This document shows, one piece after another, positions 22,595 to 32,689 of a stretch of 64,000 bases of DNA. How positions within the stretch are numbered: the first letter of the stretch is position 1; every line of letters begins with the position of its first letter. The stretch comes from Atherix ibis (taxonomy: Eukaryota > Arthropoda > Insecta > Diptera > Athericidae). A model generated the notes under the pieces. That model saw nothing but the letters and a program-made list of their open reading frames with translations, searched no databases and was not told the DNA's origin. Where the stretch lies: the NCBI GenBank assembly GCA_958298945.1, contig OY282605.1, positions 114,448,267-114,512,266 of the forward strand. Direction: 5' to 3'. The translations under genes and the position numbers were made by a program.

Positions 22595-23895
22595 TTTTCA
22601 ATTAAAACAATTTTCAATAATAGTAATTTTGAGCATAAACAATTTCCACTTAACATAATTTGCAGTAAAAACAACTTTCAGTAAAAATAATTTTCAGTAA
22701 AAATAACATTCAGTAAAAACAATTTTCAGTAAAAAATTGTTCTGTAAAAACAATTTACAGTAAAAATAATTTTCAGTAAAAATTATTTCCAGTAAAAATC
22801 ATTTAAAGTTAAAATAATTTTCAGTAAAAACAATTTTCAGTAAAAGTAACTTTCAGTAAAAATAATTTTCAGTAAAAACAAATTTCAGTAAAAAATTGTT
22901 CAGTGAAAACAATTTCCAGGAAACATTTTGTTCAGTAAAAATTCTGTAAAAAAATTGTTCAGTAAAAAATGTTCAGTAAAAATAATCTTCAGTAAAAATA
23001 ACTTTCAGTAAAAATAATCTTTAGTAAAAATAATTTTCAGTAAAAATTTTTCAGTAAAAGTAATTTCCAGTAAGAACAATTTTCGATAAAAATGATTTTC
23101 AGTAAAAATAATTTTCAGTAAAAATAATTTCCAGTAAAAACAATTTTCAATAAAAATAATTTTCAGTAAAAACAATTTTCAATAAAAATGATTTTCAGTA
23201 AAAATAATTTTCAGTAAAAATAATTTTCAGTAAAAAGTAATTTTCAGTAAAAATAATTTCCAGTAAAAACAATTTTCAATAAAAATGATTTTCAGTAAAA
23301 ATAATCTTCAGTAAAAATATCTTTCAATAAAAATAATCTTTAGTAAACACAATTTTCAGTAAAAAGTAATTTTCATTGAAAATACTTTTCAGTAAAAATA
23401 ATCTTTAGTAAAAATAATTTTCAGTAAAAACTTTTCAGTAAAAATGATTTTCAGTAAAAACAATTTTCAATAAAAATGATTTTCAGTAAAAATAATTTTC
23501 AGTAAACACAATTTTCAGTAAAAAGTAATTGTCATTAAAATACTTTTCAGTAAAAATAATCTTTAGTAAAAATAATTTTCAGTAAACACGATTTGCAGTA
23601 AAAATAATTTCCAGTAAAAACAATTTTCAATAAAAATAATTTTCAGTAAAAATAATTTTCAGCAAAAATAATTTTCAGTGAAAACAATTTTCAATAACAA
23701 TAATTTTTAGCAATAAACTATTTTCAGTAAAAACAATTTCTAGTAAAAAAATTGTTCAGTAAAAAAAATTGTTCAGTAAAAAATTTTTTCAGTAAAAATT
23801 TTTTCAGTTTATGTAATTTTTAGTTATAAAAATTTTCAGTAAAAACAATTTTTAGTAATAATAATTTCCAGTAAAAAAAATTTCAGTAATTTTTC
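22595..23895 (+). repeat. Tandem array, ~16-bp unit (TTTTCAGTAAAAATAA type)
   Basis: About 1.3 kb of near-continuous repeats of a 16-bp unit with many variants (AATTTTCAGTAAAAAC, AATTTCCAGTAAAA, AATCTTTAGTAAAA). Variant combinations recur at longer spacing: the AAACAC-containing variant is at 23345, 23504 and 23584. The reverse complement of the same unit makes up the array at 46.0-48.1 kb. Non-coding satellite-like DNA. Confidence 0.92.
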
Positions 23896-25388
23896 TAACA
23901 AAATTGATAGTTTTTGACGAAAATTATAATAGAAGTGAAGATCCTTTAAATGACGGATCTGCCAATTAGGACTGTTTTTTTTCAATAATAGAGTTGAAAT
24001 TGGCTAGGTTTAAAGTTCAAAAATTGTCAATCTGTGGTTAGGTTTCGTACCACACTGTCCAAGAAACAATCGATTTATTGCAAACTAAATTTAATAGGCG
24101 TCTAATTTTGATCAATATCAACAATATTTGACTTCTTTTTGTGGAGCTATGTGATAGATATGATTTATAAGAATAGTCCACACAAAATTGAGGAGCACGT
24201 TACCCGTAAAGTAGAGCTACAATTAAGCAAAAATGTAATCAAAAGAAGCGAAATCTGCCCAAAAAAATATTTTTAACCATAAATGGTAAAGTTTCTTCAA
24301 TATATTTCAATATAAAGTAATGGAGTTTTCATACAAAATTTGTGTTTTATTCAAAATTTAAAAAACCAGTTCTATGTATAATTAACAACTAGTTTATCCT
24401 AATTTTTACCACAGTTAATTCACATTCCTTACTGCTGTGGCCTAAGGATTTGGATATTTGGAAATATGTCTAAGGCAATAGCAAATTATAAAAATACTTA
24501 TTAAATTTAAATGTATTGCTATTATCTTAAAAATTTTAAATTTTTTATTATACAGATTTCTGCTAGTAACTATAATAATATACAACATTGATGGACAGAT
24601 ATCTATTGTTATTTTAGTTGAATTTAGATTTGCGTTATAAAATTATGCCTAAACAAATTAACACATTTATATTCTTGATAAAATTTAAGAAAGCAGAGAC
24701 TCTTTAATTATGTTAAAAAAATTCTATGGTATCACAATCACTCATACGTTAATAAATTAAATAAAATTAATTTGCTTACGATTAAATATGGAACTGATAA
24801 TAATTCGTATACGTATATTATGTGAAAATTTCCAAAAACTTTTACTTGAAATTTAATTTTCCATTCTTTATTTAATGATCGATTAATTTAATTTAACATC
24901 AAATAAAATGAAACTGTTCAAATTTTAAAAAAAAAAATGCATTTTTATTATATATTTAATTAATATGATAACTGAGCATATTGCACAAAATAGGAAATGA
25001 GGAAAAAAAAATATTTATAATAGCATATATGAAAAGATTTAGAGCAAAACTGATACTTTTTGTATTGTTAAACGTGTAAAGAAATCAACAGAATGAAAAT
25101 ATGAGCGCATGTAATTACGTACTCACGTTCATATATATTTACATGTTAAACGTGCTTAGAGGTGCTAGAATCCGGGAAAAAATACCAAAGTTGACAGGTG
25201 ATTGCTGTAATAATATTTATACATAATATTAGTGCTAGTAAGGTGGGATAGGTGGTGGGAAGAAAAGTATATCACTCACGTCTTGGGGTTCTTCGCTCCT
25301 ACAACGGTGTCTATAGTAAATGTATTGCGTTATACTGGAGACCACAAGGTGACATAACAACCAACGATTATGCTAATGCGTAATTGGA

Positions 25389-25395
25389 TATAAAA
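25389..25395 (+). promoter_or_regulatory. Candidate TATA box
   Basis: TATAAAA in a locally GC-richer stretch. An initiator-like TTACT lies about 28 bp downstream (near 25417). Next come an A-rich leader and the first ATG at 25473. This is the most promoter-like host sequence seen in the first half of the window, but it rests on pattern alone. Confidence 0.3.
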
Positions 25396-25472
25396 CAGAA
25401 TCGCGCCCATACATTTACTGAGAACTCTAAACAAACCCATTCAGTACGAAAGTCGATCATCAACTTCATATA

Positions 25473-25571
25473 ATGTGCAATACTTCGAGTACAGACTACA
25501 AGGAGGCAAACCATTCAATCAAATACTGCCGCAGTAAAGTGTGTTGTTGCCACAAGACCGACTACAAATAA
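25473..25571 (+). CDS. Possible Cys-rich 32-residue peptide
   Basis: The first ATG downstream of the candidate TATA box opens 32 codons, MCNTSSTDYKEANHSIKYCR then SKVCCCHKTDYK, and stops at TAA. There are five cysteines, three of them consecutive, and no signal peptide. I do not recognise the family. It could equally be an upstream ORF in a leader, or chance; a GTAGGT donor-like site follows at about 25631. Confidence 0.2.
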   Translation: MCNTSSTDYKEANHSIKYCRSKVCCCHKTDYK

Positions 25572-26509
25572 AAGTGAACCTATTCGCCTATTAAAGTCCG
25601 GCTGCATAAGACATGCCATTGGTACTATACAAGTAGGTTATTAAGATTTTTTATATTAAAAAAATAATTGTTTTTTAAAAAAAATACCCAAAAGCTAACA
25701 TAGCCAAAGATGATTATGATAATGATGATGATAGTTATGTGACGCCTAGTAGGTAATAAAAACATGCCTGCAACTAAAAACTATCTGTGTGCCTGGGCCA
25801 GATGATCAATGCAGAGCTTTAAGCAAAAAATATTTGAAAATAAATGCTATATTTTAACTAGAAATGAGTATCAATACGGATATAGATGCTTATTTTTCTG
25901 GATTTCGAAACCGAAAGTCCCTTTAGCAAAATTTTTTAAAAGAGGTTTCTTGTTTCTTAACACAGAAACAACAATGCATTGTGTGTGCTTGGTAGTGCAC
26001 AGCAGTCTTGAGTTCAAATCCAGCCTTTAGAAGTTTACATATCAGCACAAATGTGGTACAAAGAACGATCCTTAAAAAAATAATCGCTAATACTCTAGTT
26101 AATATTTACTATCAACAAAAAAAATACTAGTTACATTTTTATAATAATCTAATATATAAAAGTCAAAATATGTATGTTCGTTCGTTCGTTTGTCCACAAT
26201 TCTTCTCTACGTCACTACAATACTTTTCTGAAATACCAGGCGCTCATACAAAATGCAAAACCGTGTTTTCTTTTTTACGCTGTCTTTTCTCCTCACCCCT
26301 CACCTTATTCCTAATTGCGAGACCGTGTCGTGCCCGTGTCGTGATAGCCTTAGAAGAGTAGAGTAGTTTAAGTATTAGAAATGTGTCATGGTTGAGTAAA
26401 CAAATGGCTGGATCTAAGGCTGCGGAAGTAAGCGCTGGGTACGTGATGATTTTGTTTCTGATTTTCTGACTTTTTTATGAATGCTTGGTACTTCAGAAAT
26501 GAAAATGAA

Positions 26510-26850
26510 CTTCTAGAAAATTTAAGGAAACTCTGGAAAATTGGAAAATATGAAAATCTTCTTAAATGTTTAATGAGAGTCCATAAACTTCTACAAAATT
26601 TAAGGAAACTCTGGAAAATTGGAAAATATGAAAATCTTCTTAAATGTTTACTGAGAGTCCAGAAACTTCTAGAAAATTTAAGTAAACACAGGAAAATTCG
26701 AAAATATGAAAATCTTCTAGAATGCTTCTGGAAAATCTGGAAACTTCTAGAAAATTTTCGGAAACTCTGGAAAATTCGAATATATTTAATTCTTCTAAAA
26801 TGCTTCATGAAATTCTGGAAACTTCTTGAAAGTTTAAGAAAACTCTAGAA
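26510..26850 (+). repeat. 78-bp tandem repeat, 4.3 copies, rich in TTCnnGAA
   Basis: Units start at 26510, 26588, 26666, 26744 and 26822 with exact 78-bp spacing. Because 78 is divisible by 3, both strands show spurious open frames of repeated 26-residue units; I read these as non-coding. Several units carry TTCTAGAA, and unit 3 also TTCTGGAA. These are paired heat-shock-factor half sites (TTCnnGAA). Confidence 0.9.
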
Positions 26851-26909
26851 TATTCGAATATTTTAAAAAATTGTATAAAAAGCCGCGAAGTGCCAAAAAA
26901 TGTTCATTC
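26847..26909 (+). promoter_or_regulatory. Heat-shock-type core promoter inside the Helentron
   Basis: In order: GAATATTC (26847-26854, a perfect GAAnnTTC pair), TATAAAAA (26874-26881), and the initiator TCATTC (26904-26909; consensus TCAKTY, with A at 26906). The TATA T is 32 bp upstream of the initiator A. A leader of about 52 bp then precedes the ATG at 26958. The 78-bp array just upstream adds more TTCnnGAA pairs. This layout matches fly hsp genes. Function is inferred from sequence only. Confidence 0.5.
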
Positions 26910-26957
26910 GCAAATCGCAAGTTTTGAAATTGAAAGTGAAGTGAAAATTAATTTAAA

Positions 26958-27233
26958 ATGTGTTCAAGACCAAAAACTTCCAAACAGCGTGAGCTGCGAC
27001 TGGAAAGAGATCGTGTTAGAAAAGCTGTGAAAAGAGCTGCCGAGACAAGCCAACAGCGGGACATTCGGCTTGAAAAAAGCCGAATAAGAATGGCTGAAAT
27101 TAGAACAACTGCGACAACTGAACAGCGCCAAAGTCAGCTTGAAGAAAGCCGAATAAGAATGGCTGGAAATAGATCAGCTGAGACAAGTGAACAGCGGCAA
27201 AGTCGAAGGGACCCGGGCAACGTCGGGTACTGA
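26958..27233 (+). CDS. N-terminal piece of a Helitron Rep/helicase-type protein
   Basis: A 91-codon ORF of charged repeats of about 23 residues: a block such as ETSQQRDIRLEKSRIRMAEI recurs three to four times with small changes. This type of repeat is found ahead of the Rep/helicase domains in some insect Helitron-family proteins (family knowledge). The frame runs straight into the 3' terminal hairpin of the element, so its last residues (RRDPGNVGY) are encoded by the transposon end. No Rep HUH motif or helicase motif is present. It can make at most a short basic peptide. Confidence 0.5.
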   Translation: MCSRPKTSKQRELRLERDRVRKAVKRAAETSQQRDIRLEKSRIRMAEIRTTATTEQRQSQLEESRIRMAGNRSAETSEQRQSRRDPGNVGY

Positions 27234-27242
27234 TCAGCTAGT
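27211..27242 (+). other. Helentron 3' terminal hairpin and CTAGT end
   Basis: The stem ACCCG/CGGGT with loop GGCAACGT is followed by TACTGATCAG and CTAGT. It is the replication-termination signal of Helentron-type elements by analogy. Confidence 0.7.
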
Positions 27243-27413
27243 ATTAAATAAATATAGGGTATTCCAATAAGAGTGATATGATTTCTAAGTGACGTTTCGG
27301 CCATTTGTAATATGTTATGATCTGTCTTTTTTTTTTATTGTATTTAGTAATGTTTACAATTTTATCATAAAAGGATATATGTAAGAACATTGTTTACAAA
27401 TTATTCAATTTTA

Positions 27414-27479
27414 TTATCAAAATAATCTTTCTCCAATTGCAACTTTTCGTGCGCAATTGGAGAATGATTATTTTGATAA
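27414..27479. repeat. 27-bp inverted repeat within the DD41D element
   Basis: Arms 27414-27440 and 27453-27479 are complementary with about one mismatch (core CTCCAATTGC with GCAATTGGAG); the loop is 12 nt. It lies where the 5' half of the transposase is missing, so it may be a scar of abortive gap repair. Confidence 0.7.
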
Positions 27480-27536
27480 ATAAACAAAACTGTCTATTCT
27501 GGTGCGAATAAAATCCACAAATTATTCATGAACACC

Positions 27537-28057
27537 CATTACATTCACCTAAATTGACAGTTTGGTGTGGTTTTTGGTCTGGTGGAATTGTCGGTCCGTA
27601 CTTCTTTCGAAATGAAGCTCGTAACACCGTTACTGTCAATGGAGAGCGGTATAGATCGATGATAACCAACTTTTTATGTCCGAAATTGGAAGAAGTTGAT
27701 CTTGACAATATCTGGTTCCAACAAGACGGGGCTACGTGCCACACAGCACGTGCAACAACCGAATTATTGCGAGAAAAGTTTGGAGATTCGATTATTTCAA
27801 GAAATTGTAACATTGAATGGCCTCCAAGAAGTTGTGATTTAACACCATTAGACTATTTCTTGTGAGGTTATTTGAAGTCATTGGTCTTTAATAATAAACC
27901 AGACTCTCTTTAAGCTTTAGAAGTCAATATTGAACGTGCTATTCATGACATACGACTTGATTTAGTGGAAAAAGTGCTCGAAAATTGGGTTCATCGAATT
28001 CGTTCCTGCAAAAGAAGTCGTGGAAGCCCTTTGAATGACGTTTTATTCAGAACTTAA
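27537..28057 (+). pseudogene. C-terminal half of a DD41D transposase
   Basis: The open frame 27554-27865 holds TVWCGFWSGGIVGPYFF, the second catalytic Asp (residue 58, WFQQDGATCH) and the third (residue 100, CDLTPLDYFL). There are exactly 41 residues between them, which defines the DD41D group. The first Asp and the whole DNA-binding region are deleted. After a stop at 27863-27865 the tail continues with one further stop (SLVFNNKPDSL, then VLENWVHRI) to a TAA at 28055-28057. Inactive. Confidence 0.85.
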
Positions 28058-31023
28058 TGGTATCGATTGTACTTCACATTAAATAAAAAACATTTGAATT
28101 TCCTTAACAATTAGTGTGTTTTTTTTTTAAAGAATTCATATCACTCCTTTTGGAAAACCCTATAGTAGTAAAACTAATAAAAACCAGTAACTTGATCAAC
28201 ATGACAATGCGTGACTAGATACGAAAATAGCGCATCTTATTCGGGTTCCCCGCTTTTTAATAAGCTCTACTGACGCATTGATGTCTTTCGTTTCGAATTT
28301 TTTTTTTTTTTTATTATTTTTACAGATATTTACAACTACAACATAGTAATAAGCAAATTTGAGCAATAGTATTAAATAGCTTGAAAGGTTGTGGGGAGTA
28401 AACATCCAATGAAGTTCCTCCTGCTAGCGTGTGTTTCTGTTAAGCCTCAGTATTTTAGTAAATCACGCGACCAGTGACGCTTAAGTCTTCGATGGGTATT
28501 TCTAGGGAAGGAAGTGGAGGATAGTTCTTGAACAAGAGGATTATTATGATTGAGGATACGGGAACGGAACTTTTTATAACGAGATACAGCCACGTCAAAA
28601 ACAAATGGGACTTTAAGATCACGATGAATAACTTTATTGCGAACATAAAAGGGGGGCATCGACAATTGTACGGAGTATTTTTGATTGAAGGGATTGGATT
28701 CGACGGGAATTAGAAGGCTAAGTAGATCCCCAGAGTTCTAGTCCGTATGTCCATATGGGTTTCAGTAAGGTATTGTATAACAGAACTTTGCTGTCCATAG
28801 TAAGTTTGGAACGTTTGTCTAGAAGTCGAAGTAGTTTTAGGTATCGTCTTTTAAGTTCTTGTCTTTTAAGTCTTGTATGTGGGTTCCATGTCAAGCGTTT
28901 GTCTAAGTACAGTCCTAGATACCGAGCTCGGTGTGTTGAGGTATGGCACTGCCATTAAGGTATATGGGAGGGCATGTCTCACGACGAAGAGTAAAAGTTC
29001 CCTGGATAGATTTACGTTCATTGAGTTTTATTCTCCACTTAGTAAACCAGTTCTGGAGGGTTTGGATTTGGATTTGGAGAATTTTGGAAGCATGTTGGGG
29101 ATTTTCGATAGATGCAAGGCAGGCCGTATCATCGGCGTATGTAGCAAGGAAGGTATTAGGGCAGGTTGGGATATCGGATGTGTAAATGTTGTAGAGGATT
29201 GGTCCAAGTATGCTACCCTGAGATATTGGACAGTTCGTTGGATTCATTTACTTGGAAGTGTCGGTTGGAAAGGAATGATCTTAGGATTAGGAAATAGGTG
29301 GAAGGAAGGAACCTCTTGAGTTTCCAGAGTAGACCCGGGTGCCAAACTCTATCAAAAGCTTGACTTATATCAAGAAACACACCGGGACAGTACTCTTTTC
29401 TTTCTAAAGAGGATGCAATGAAATCGACAACACGATGACACTGCCGGGTAGTGGAGTGTTCGGCGCGGAAACCAAATTGGTGATTAGGAATTAAATTTGA
29501 AGATTCGAGTAGAGGATATAAGCGGCGAAGGAGGATTTTTTCAAAGATTTTTGAGAGAAGTGGAAGGAGACTTATTGGCCTGTAGGAAGTGGGCCGGTTT
29601 ATTGGTTTATTGGGCTTAGGGATCATTTTAATGATTGCAAATTTCCATAGGATTGGGAAATGTGTTGTTCTGAGGATGGAGTTATATATTGTGGCAAGGA
29701 AAACTATTGCTCTTTTAGGGAGTTGTTGGAGTATATTGGAGGTAATCAGATCATAGCCAGGAGCTTTATTTTTGGGAAGGAGATTGATTAAATGGGCAAC
29801 TTTGGATGGAGTGATTGCCTTAGGGGGAAGAATCATGGGTAAAGGAATGGATAGTTCCGTCTCGATTGTAGTGCAATGAGTCCTGTCTAATATCTCCTCA
29901 TGTGGAGTAAATGTTTGTGCAAGGTGTTCAGCCAAAGCGTCTGCTTTATGTTTGTCCGTTTTGGCCCAGGTTCCGTCAGTTTTTCGTAAAGGGTGTTTTG
30001 TTTTTCTATAAGATAGTATTTGTCTTGCAGCAGTCCACAAATTTCTGTTTTTCGTTAGGGTTGAAGTATAGTTTCCAAAAACGTTCTGTATTGTATTTAG
30101 TGATTTCGTCATGTAGTTCTTTTTGCAGTTTGTTCGGTTTGGTTTTGTCGCTGGGCATTCTTGTGTGCTGCCAATGAGATCTTGCTTTTCGTTTTTCTGC
30201 AATAAGACGCCTAATTGTTAATGGTTGAATTGTCAGGTTTTGTGTAGGTTTCGAGTTTTTACTTTTTTGCGAAAAGTCTGTAGCGTTTTGTAGTAAACAT
30301 GTAAACTTGTGTACCGTGTCATCTAGTTCTTGTACTGTTTTTAAGCTTTGTCGTAAGTCTAAATGCTCGTCAATATGTTGTTTGAATAATTGTCAGTCAA
30401 TTGGTCCATTAATAAGTCTCGGCGCATTGACTTTTGGAGTGGATTGGGAATCGAGAACTAGTAGAACAGGACTATGATCGGAATTAAGATCTAGAAGTGA
30501 ATCAACATTAATATTGGAGGAATTCATGGGACTAGTTATAAAGTAATCTAGAATGTCAGGAAGCTTAGATCTGGAAGTTGGCCAGTAAGTGGGAGTCGGA
30601 GTAGAGATGACTTGATAGGGAGAGGATGAAAGCACTTGGTTAGGAATAATCCCACGGGGATTAGAGACTCGACAGCCCAATTGAGTCACCACCAGCAATG
30701 AATGAATTCCCAAGAGCTTGGAAAAATGACCTAAATTCAAGGGAGTTTATAGGTTTATTAGGAGGGCAATAGGTTGCGGCAATAGTTAAGGGGACAGGGG
30801 AGCAGTCAATTGATATTGCGGTGGATTGAAGAAAATCTTCTGCAATATAGAAATGAAAAAAAGGATAAAGAATTTCTAATGAGGATAGCAGTGCCACCGT
30901 GGGCAGTATTGTCAGGATAGTCGGTCCTGAACGTTGTGTAGTCGCGTATGTAGAAGTTGGACCTGGACGTAAAGTGTGTTTCTGTAATGAGTACTACATC
31001 TATTCGTTTGTCATGTAGTAATA

Positions 31024-32257
31024 CGAAAGTCGTTCAATAAGTCCTTAGAAAATCCGAGAAATTGCGCTCGTAGTGTCGCTAAAGATTTTTTTTTGTAAGT
31101 AGCATTATCAACAGGAAAGCTGTCAATTTCAGCTTGATCCATAGCGTAGGTCAAGTTCTATAGTCAATTAAAGCTAACGACATTTATTTGTGCATAACAA
31201 TAGAAAAAAGCGAGTTTAGGGCTGTCATCAAACATCTCCATTTGAAAGGCTTAAGCCCGAAAGAAATCAAAGCCGAGTTGAATGCAGTTCATGGCACATC
31301 TGCACCTGCGTTTGCGACGGTTAGCATTTGGGTGAATGAATTTAAACGTGGCCGTTCATCCACAAAAAATGAACATCGTTCAGGACGCCCAGTTGAGGTG
31401 TCTACTCCTGAAATTAGTTGAGGCCCTGGGCATATCACAAGGTACAGTCGCTTCAATTTTGCATGAAAAATTGTCTGTGAAAAAAATTTCGGCAAGATGG
31501 GTGCCGCGTTTACTCTTAGAGAAGAATAAGCGCAATCGTGTAGTGGACTCTGAGGCTATGTTGGCACTCTTTCATCGCAATCCTGCCGAATTTCTTCATC
31601 GATATGTCACTGTGGACGAAACCTGGATACACTACTACACTCCAGAAACGAAGAGACAGTCATCACAGTGGATTTTCAAGGGTGAACGGGCTCCGAAGAA
31701 GGCAAAAACTGTGCCATCGGTCGGCAAGGTGATGGCCACGGTCTTTTGGAATTCGCAGGGCATCATTTTTATCGACTACTTGGAAAAAGGAAAAACAATA
31801 ACAGGAGCGTATTACGCGTCGTTATTGCAACGGTTGAGCGAGGAAATCAAAGAGAAACGCCCTCATATGAAGAAGAAAAAAATCCTCTTGCATCAGGACA
31901 ATGCGCGTGTGCACACCTGCGCTGTTTCCATGGCCAAAATTGTGGAATTGAGAATGAAATTGTTGCAGCATCCCGCTTATTCACCAGATTTGACCTTGAG
32001 TGACTATTTTCTTATCCCCAATGTGAAGAAATGGCTTGGCGGACGACGGTTCACTTCCAACGAGGACGTCATTGCTCAAACGGATGAGTACTTTGCAGAA
32101 CTTCCGAAATCCTATTTTTTGGACGGGATAAAAATTTTGGAAAAATGGTTGGAAAAGTGTTTAGAGCCAGATGAACACCATGTTGAAAAATAAAAAATTT
32201 TTTTTTATAAAACAGTTTTTTTCCACCTCTTTCTAAGGACTTATTGAACGACCCTCG
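31024..32257 (+). mobile_element. irritans-type mariner inserted in the Jockey-like LINE
   Basis: The TIRs read CGAAAGTCGTTCAATAAGTC on the left and CGAGGGTCGTTCAATAAGTC on the right, then CTTAGAAA on both. TA flanks both ends (31022-31023 and 32258-32259). Removing 31024-32259 restores the LINE endonuclease frame (RLELD-LLLHDKR) without a stop, so the target duplication is exact. At 1234 bp it is close to full size. The transposase resembles Himar-type proteins. Confidence 0.9.
31188..32193 (+). pseudogene. irritans-type mariner transposase, one frameshift
   Basis: The first frame (31188-31421) has the N-terminal helix-turn-helix (SEFRAVIKHLHLKGLSPKEI, RSGRPVEV). A small deletion after STPEI shifts the frame, and the remainder is open to 32193. 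In the second frame (285 codons from 31336) the catalytic residues are D94 (VTVDETWIHYY), D188 (LLHQDNARVHT) and D223 (SPDLTLSDYF). The spacing is 34 residues, so the DD34D triad is intact. The WVPRLL linker is present. The protein is broken only by the one deletion that I can see. Confidence 0.85.
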
Positions 32258-32341
32258 TAAGTCAAGTTCTAGTCGTTTGGAACTCAGTCCATTAGCATTC
32301 CAAAGGAGGATTGTAAGGGAATTTGCAGTACAGGACGACAT

Positions 32342-32512
32342 TTATTTCTGAACGTTGGACGATAAAGTTGACACAATGGACATTAATGCATTTATAAGAG
32401 GTGTTAGGATTTTATTTAATTCCTGTACAAGTGAGTTAGTTAATTGGGAGAACATTGAGGTTATATCGTGGGACGAAAATGAAGGAGGGGGAATATAGTT
32501 CTTACTATATAG
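32342..32512 (-). pseudogene. Jockey-like ORF1, last ~57 codons
   Basis: The minus-strand frame ends ...STLSSNVQK and TAA at 32342-32344, immediately before the ORF2 ATG. It is open back to about 32512 and rich in Ser, Leu and Asn. The CCHC zinc knuckles are not included, so the element is 5'-truncated or rearranged here. The 14-bp duplication TATAGTTCTTACTA lies at the upstream edge. Confidence 0.5.
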
Positions 32513-32564
32513 TTCTTACTCCTGACGGGAGTCTCCGAAATTCAACAAGAACCGAACCGACAGC

Positions 32565-32682
32565 AATATCAGCAGCCAGTACTTTTGGCTGCTGATATTT
32601 CGCTCGAATTCTTTGCTTTATTTTTAATTTATTGAGTACTGATTTCGCTCGAATTCTTTGCTTTATTTTTAATTTATTGAGT
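32565..32682. repeat. 13-bp hairpin and 45-bp-spaced direct repeat
   Basis: AATATCAGCAGCC (32565-32577) pairs with 32587-32599 around a 9-nt loop. A 41-bp segment starting ATTTCGCTCGAATTCTTTGC at 32597 repeats exactly at 32642. Both lie just outside the 5' edge of the Jockey-like element and may be insertion or repair scars. Confidence 0.75.
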
Positions 32683-32689
32683 TAAATTT

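Larger units (their letters stand above)
23900..26147. other. Mostly gene-free, with a possible TATA promoter near 25.39 kb
   Basis: AT-rich up to about 25.1 kb. The segment 25,150-25,640 is less AT-rich, holds a TATAAAA box and reads like a promoter with a 5' leader. The frame 25809-26030 has no motif. Confidence 0.4.
26148..27242 (+). mobile_element. Helentron-like (Helitron superfamily) nonautonomous element
   Basis: The 3' end has a short GC hairpin (ACCCG at 27211-27215 pairing with CGGGT at 27224-27228) followed after 9 bases by the terminal CTAGT (27238-27242). This is the arrangement of many insect Helentrons. The 5' end reads TCTAATATATAAAAGTC, then a (TTCG)n stretch, also typical. 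There are no terminal inverted repeats and no obvious target duplication, as expected. Inside are a 78-bp repeat, a promoter-like region and the start of a Rep/helicase-type ORF. The helicase body is absent, so the copy is nonautonomous. Confidence 0.75.
27255..28162 (+). mobile_element. DD41D (rosa-like) transposon, internally deleted
   Basis: The TIRs read TAGGGTATTCCAATAAGAGT on the left and TAGGGTTTTCCAAAAGGAGT on the right, followed by GATATGA on both. TA flanks both ends (27253-27254 and 28163-28164). At 908 bp it has lost about 400 bp of coding sequence, with a hairpin at the deletion region. It begins only 12 bp after the Helentron end. The TIR differs from that of the 1.7-kb element, so it is a second DD41D family. 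Confidence 0.85.
28447..32341 (-). pseudogene. Jockey-like ORF2 (endonuclease-reverse transcriptase)
   Basis: The ATG at 32339-32341 directly follows the ORF1 TAA (TAAATG). Endonuclease: SLTILLWNANGLSSKRLELD, then, beyond the mariner, DVVLITETHF, TIAATYCPPNKP, a deletion just after GGD in the GDxN motif, and DLNSDHSPVLLVL at the C-terminal SDH motif (30393-30740). Reverse transcriptase (29213-30202, 329 codons): KAPGYD, SYRPISLLPLLSKIFEKIL, HQFGFRAEHST and VFLDISQAFDRVW. A shift near 29230 leads to QGSILGPILYNIYT and YADD (28915-29247). The C-terminal block PFYVRNKVIHRDLKVPFVFD ends at 28447. No RNase H domain is seen. Several frameshifts; inactive. Confidence 0.85.
28299..32512 (-). mobile_element. 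Jockey-like LINE, nearly full ORF2, split by a mariner
   Basis: Runs on the minus strand from an ORF1 remnant near 32512 to a poly-A (T-run on the plus strand) at about 28299-28312. It contains the apurinic-type endonuclease, reverse transcriptase and C-terminal regions. An irritans-type mariner (31024-32257) interrupts the endonuclease. About 3 kb of LINE sequence remains without the mariner. Frameshifts make it inactive, but the blocks are well preserved, suggesting moderate age. Confidence 0.85.

Noticed and set aside
22595..23895. CRISPR-like regular array
   Set aside because: There are no unique spacers; units are directly adjacent variants of one 16-bp sequence in eukaryotic DNA.
25980..26035. 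B-box-like GAGTTCAAATCC with a weak A box upstream
   Set aside because: No cloverleaf can be folded and there is no terminator; too weak for a tRNA or SINE call.
26386..26848. Long open frames on both strands (123 and 140 codons)
   Set aside because: They follow the 78-bp tandem repeat, whose length is a multiple of 3. Open frames on both strands are a by-product of the repeat.
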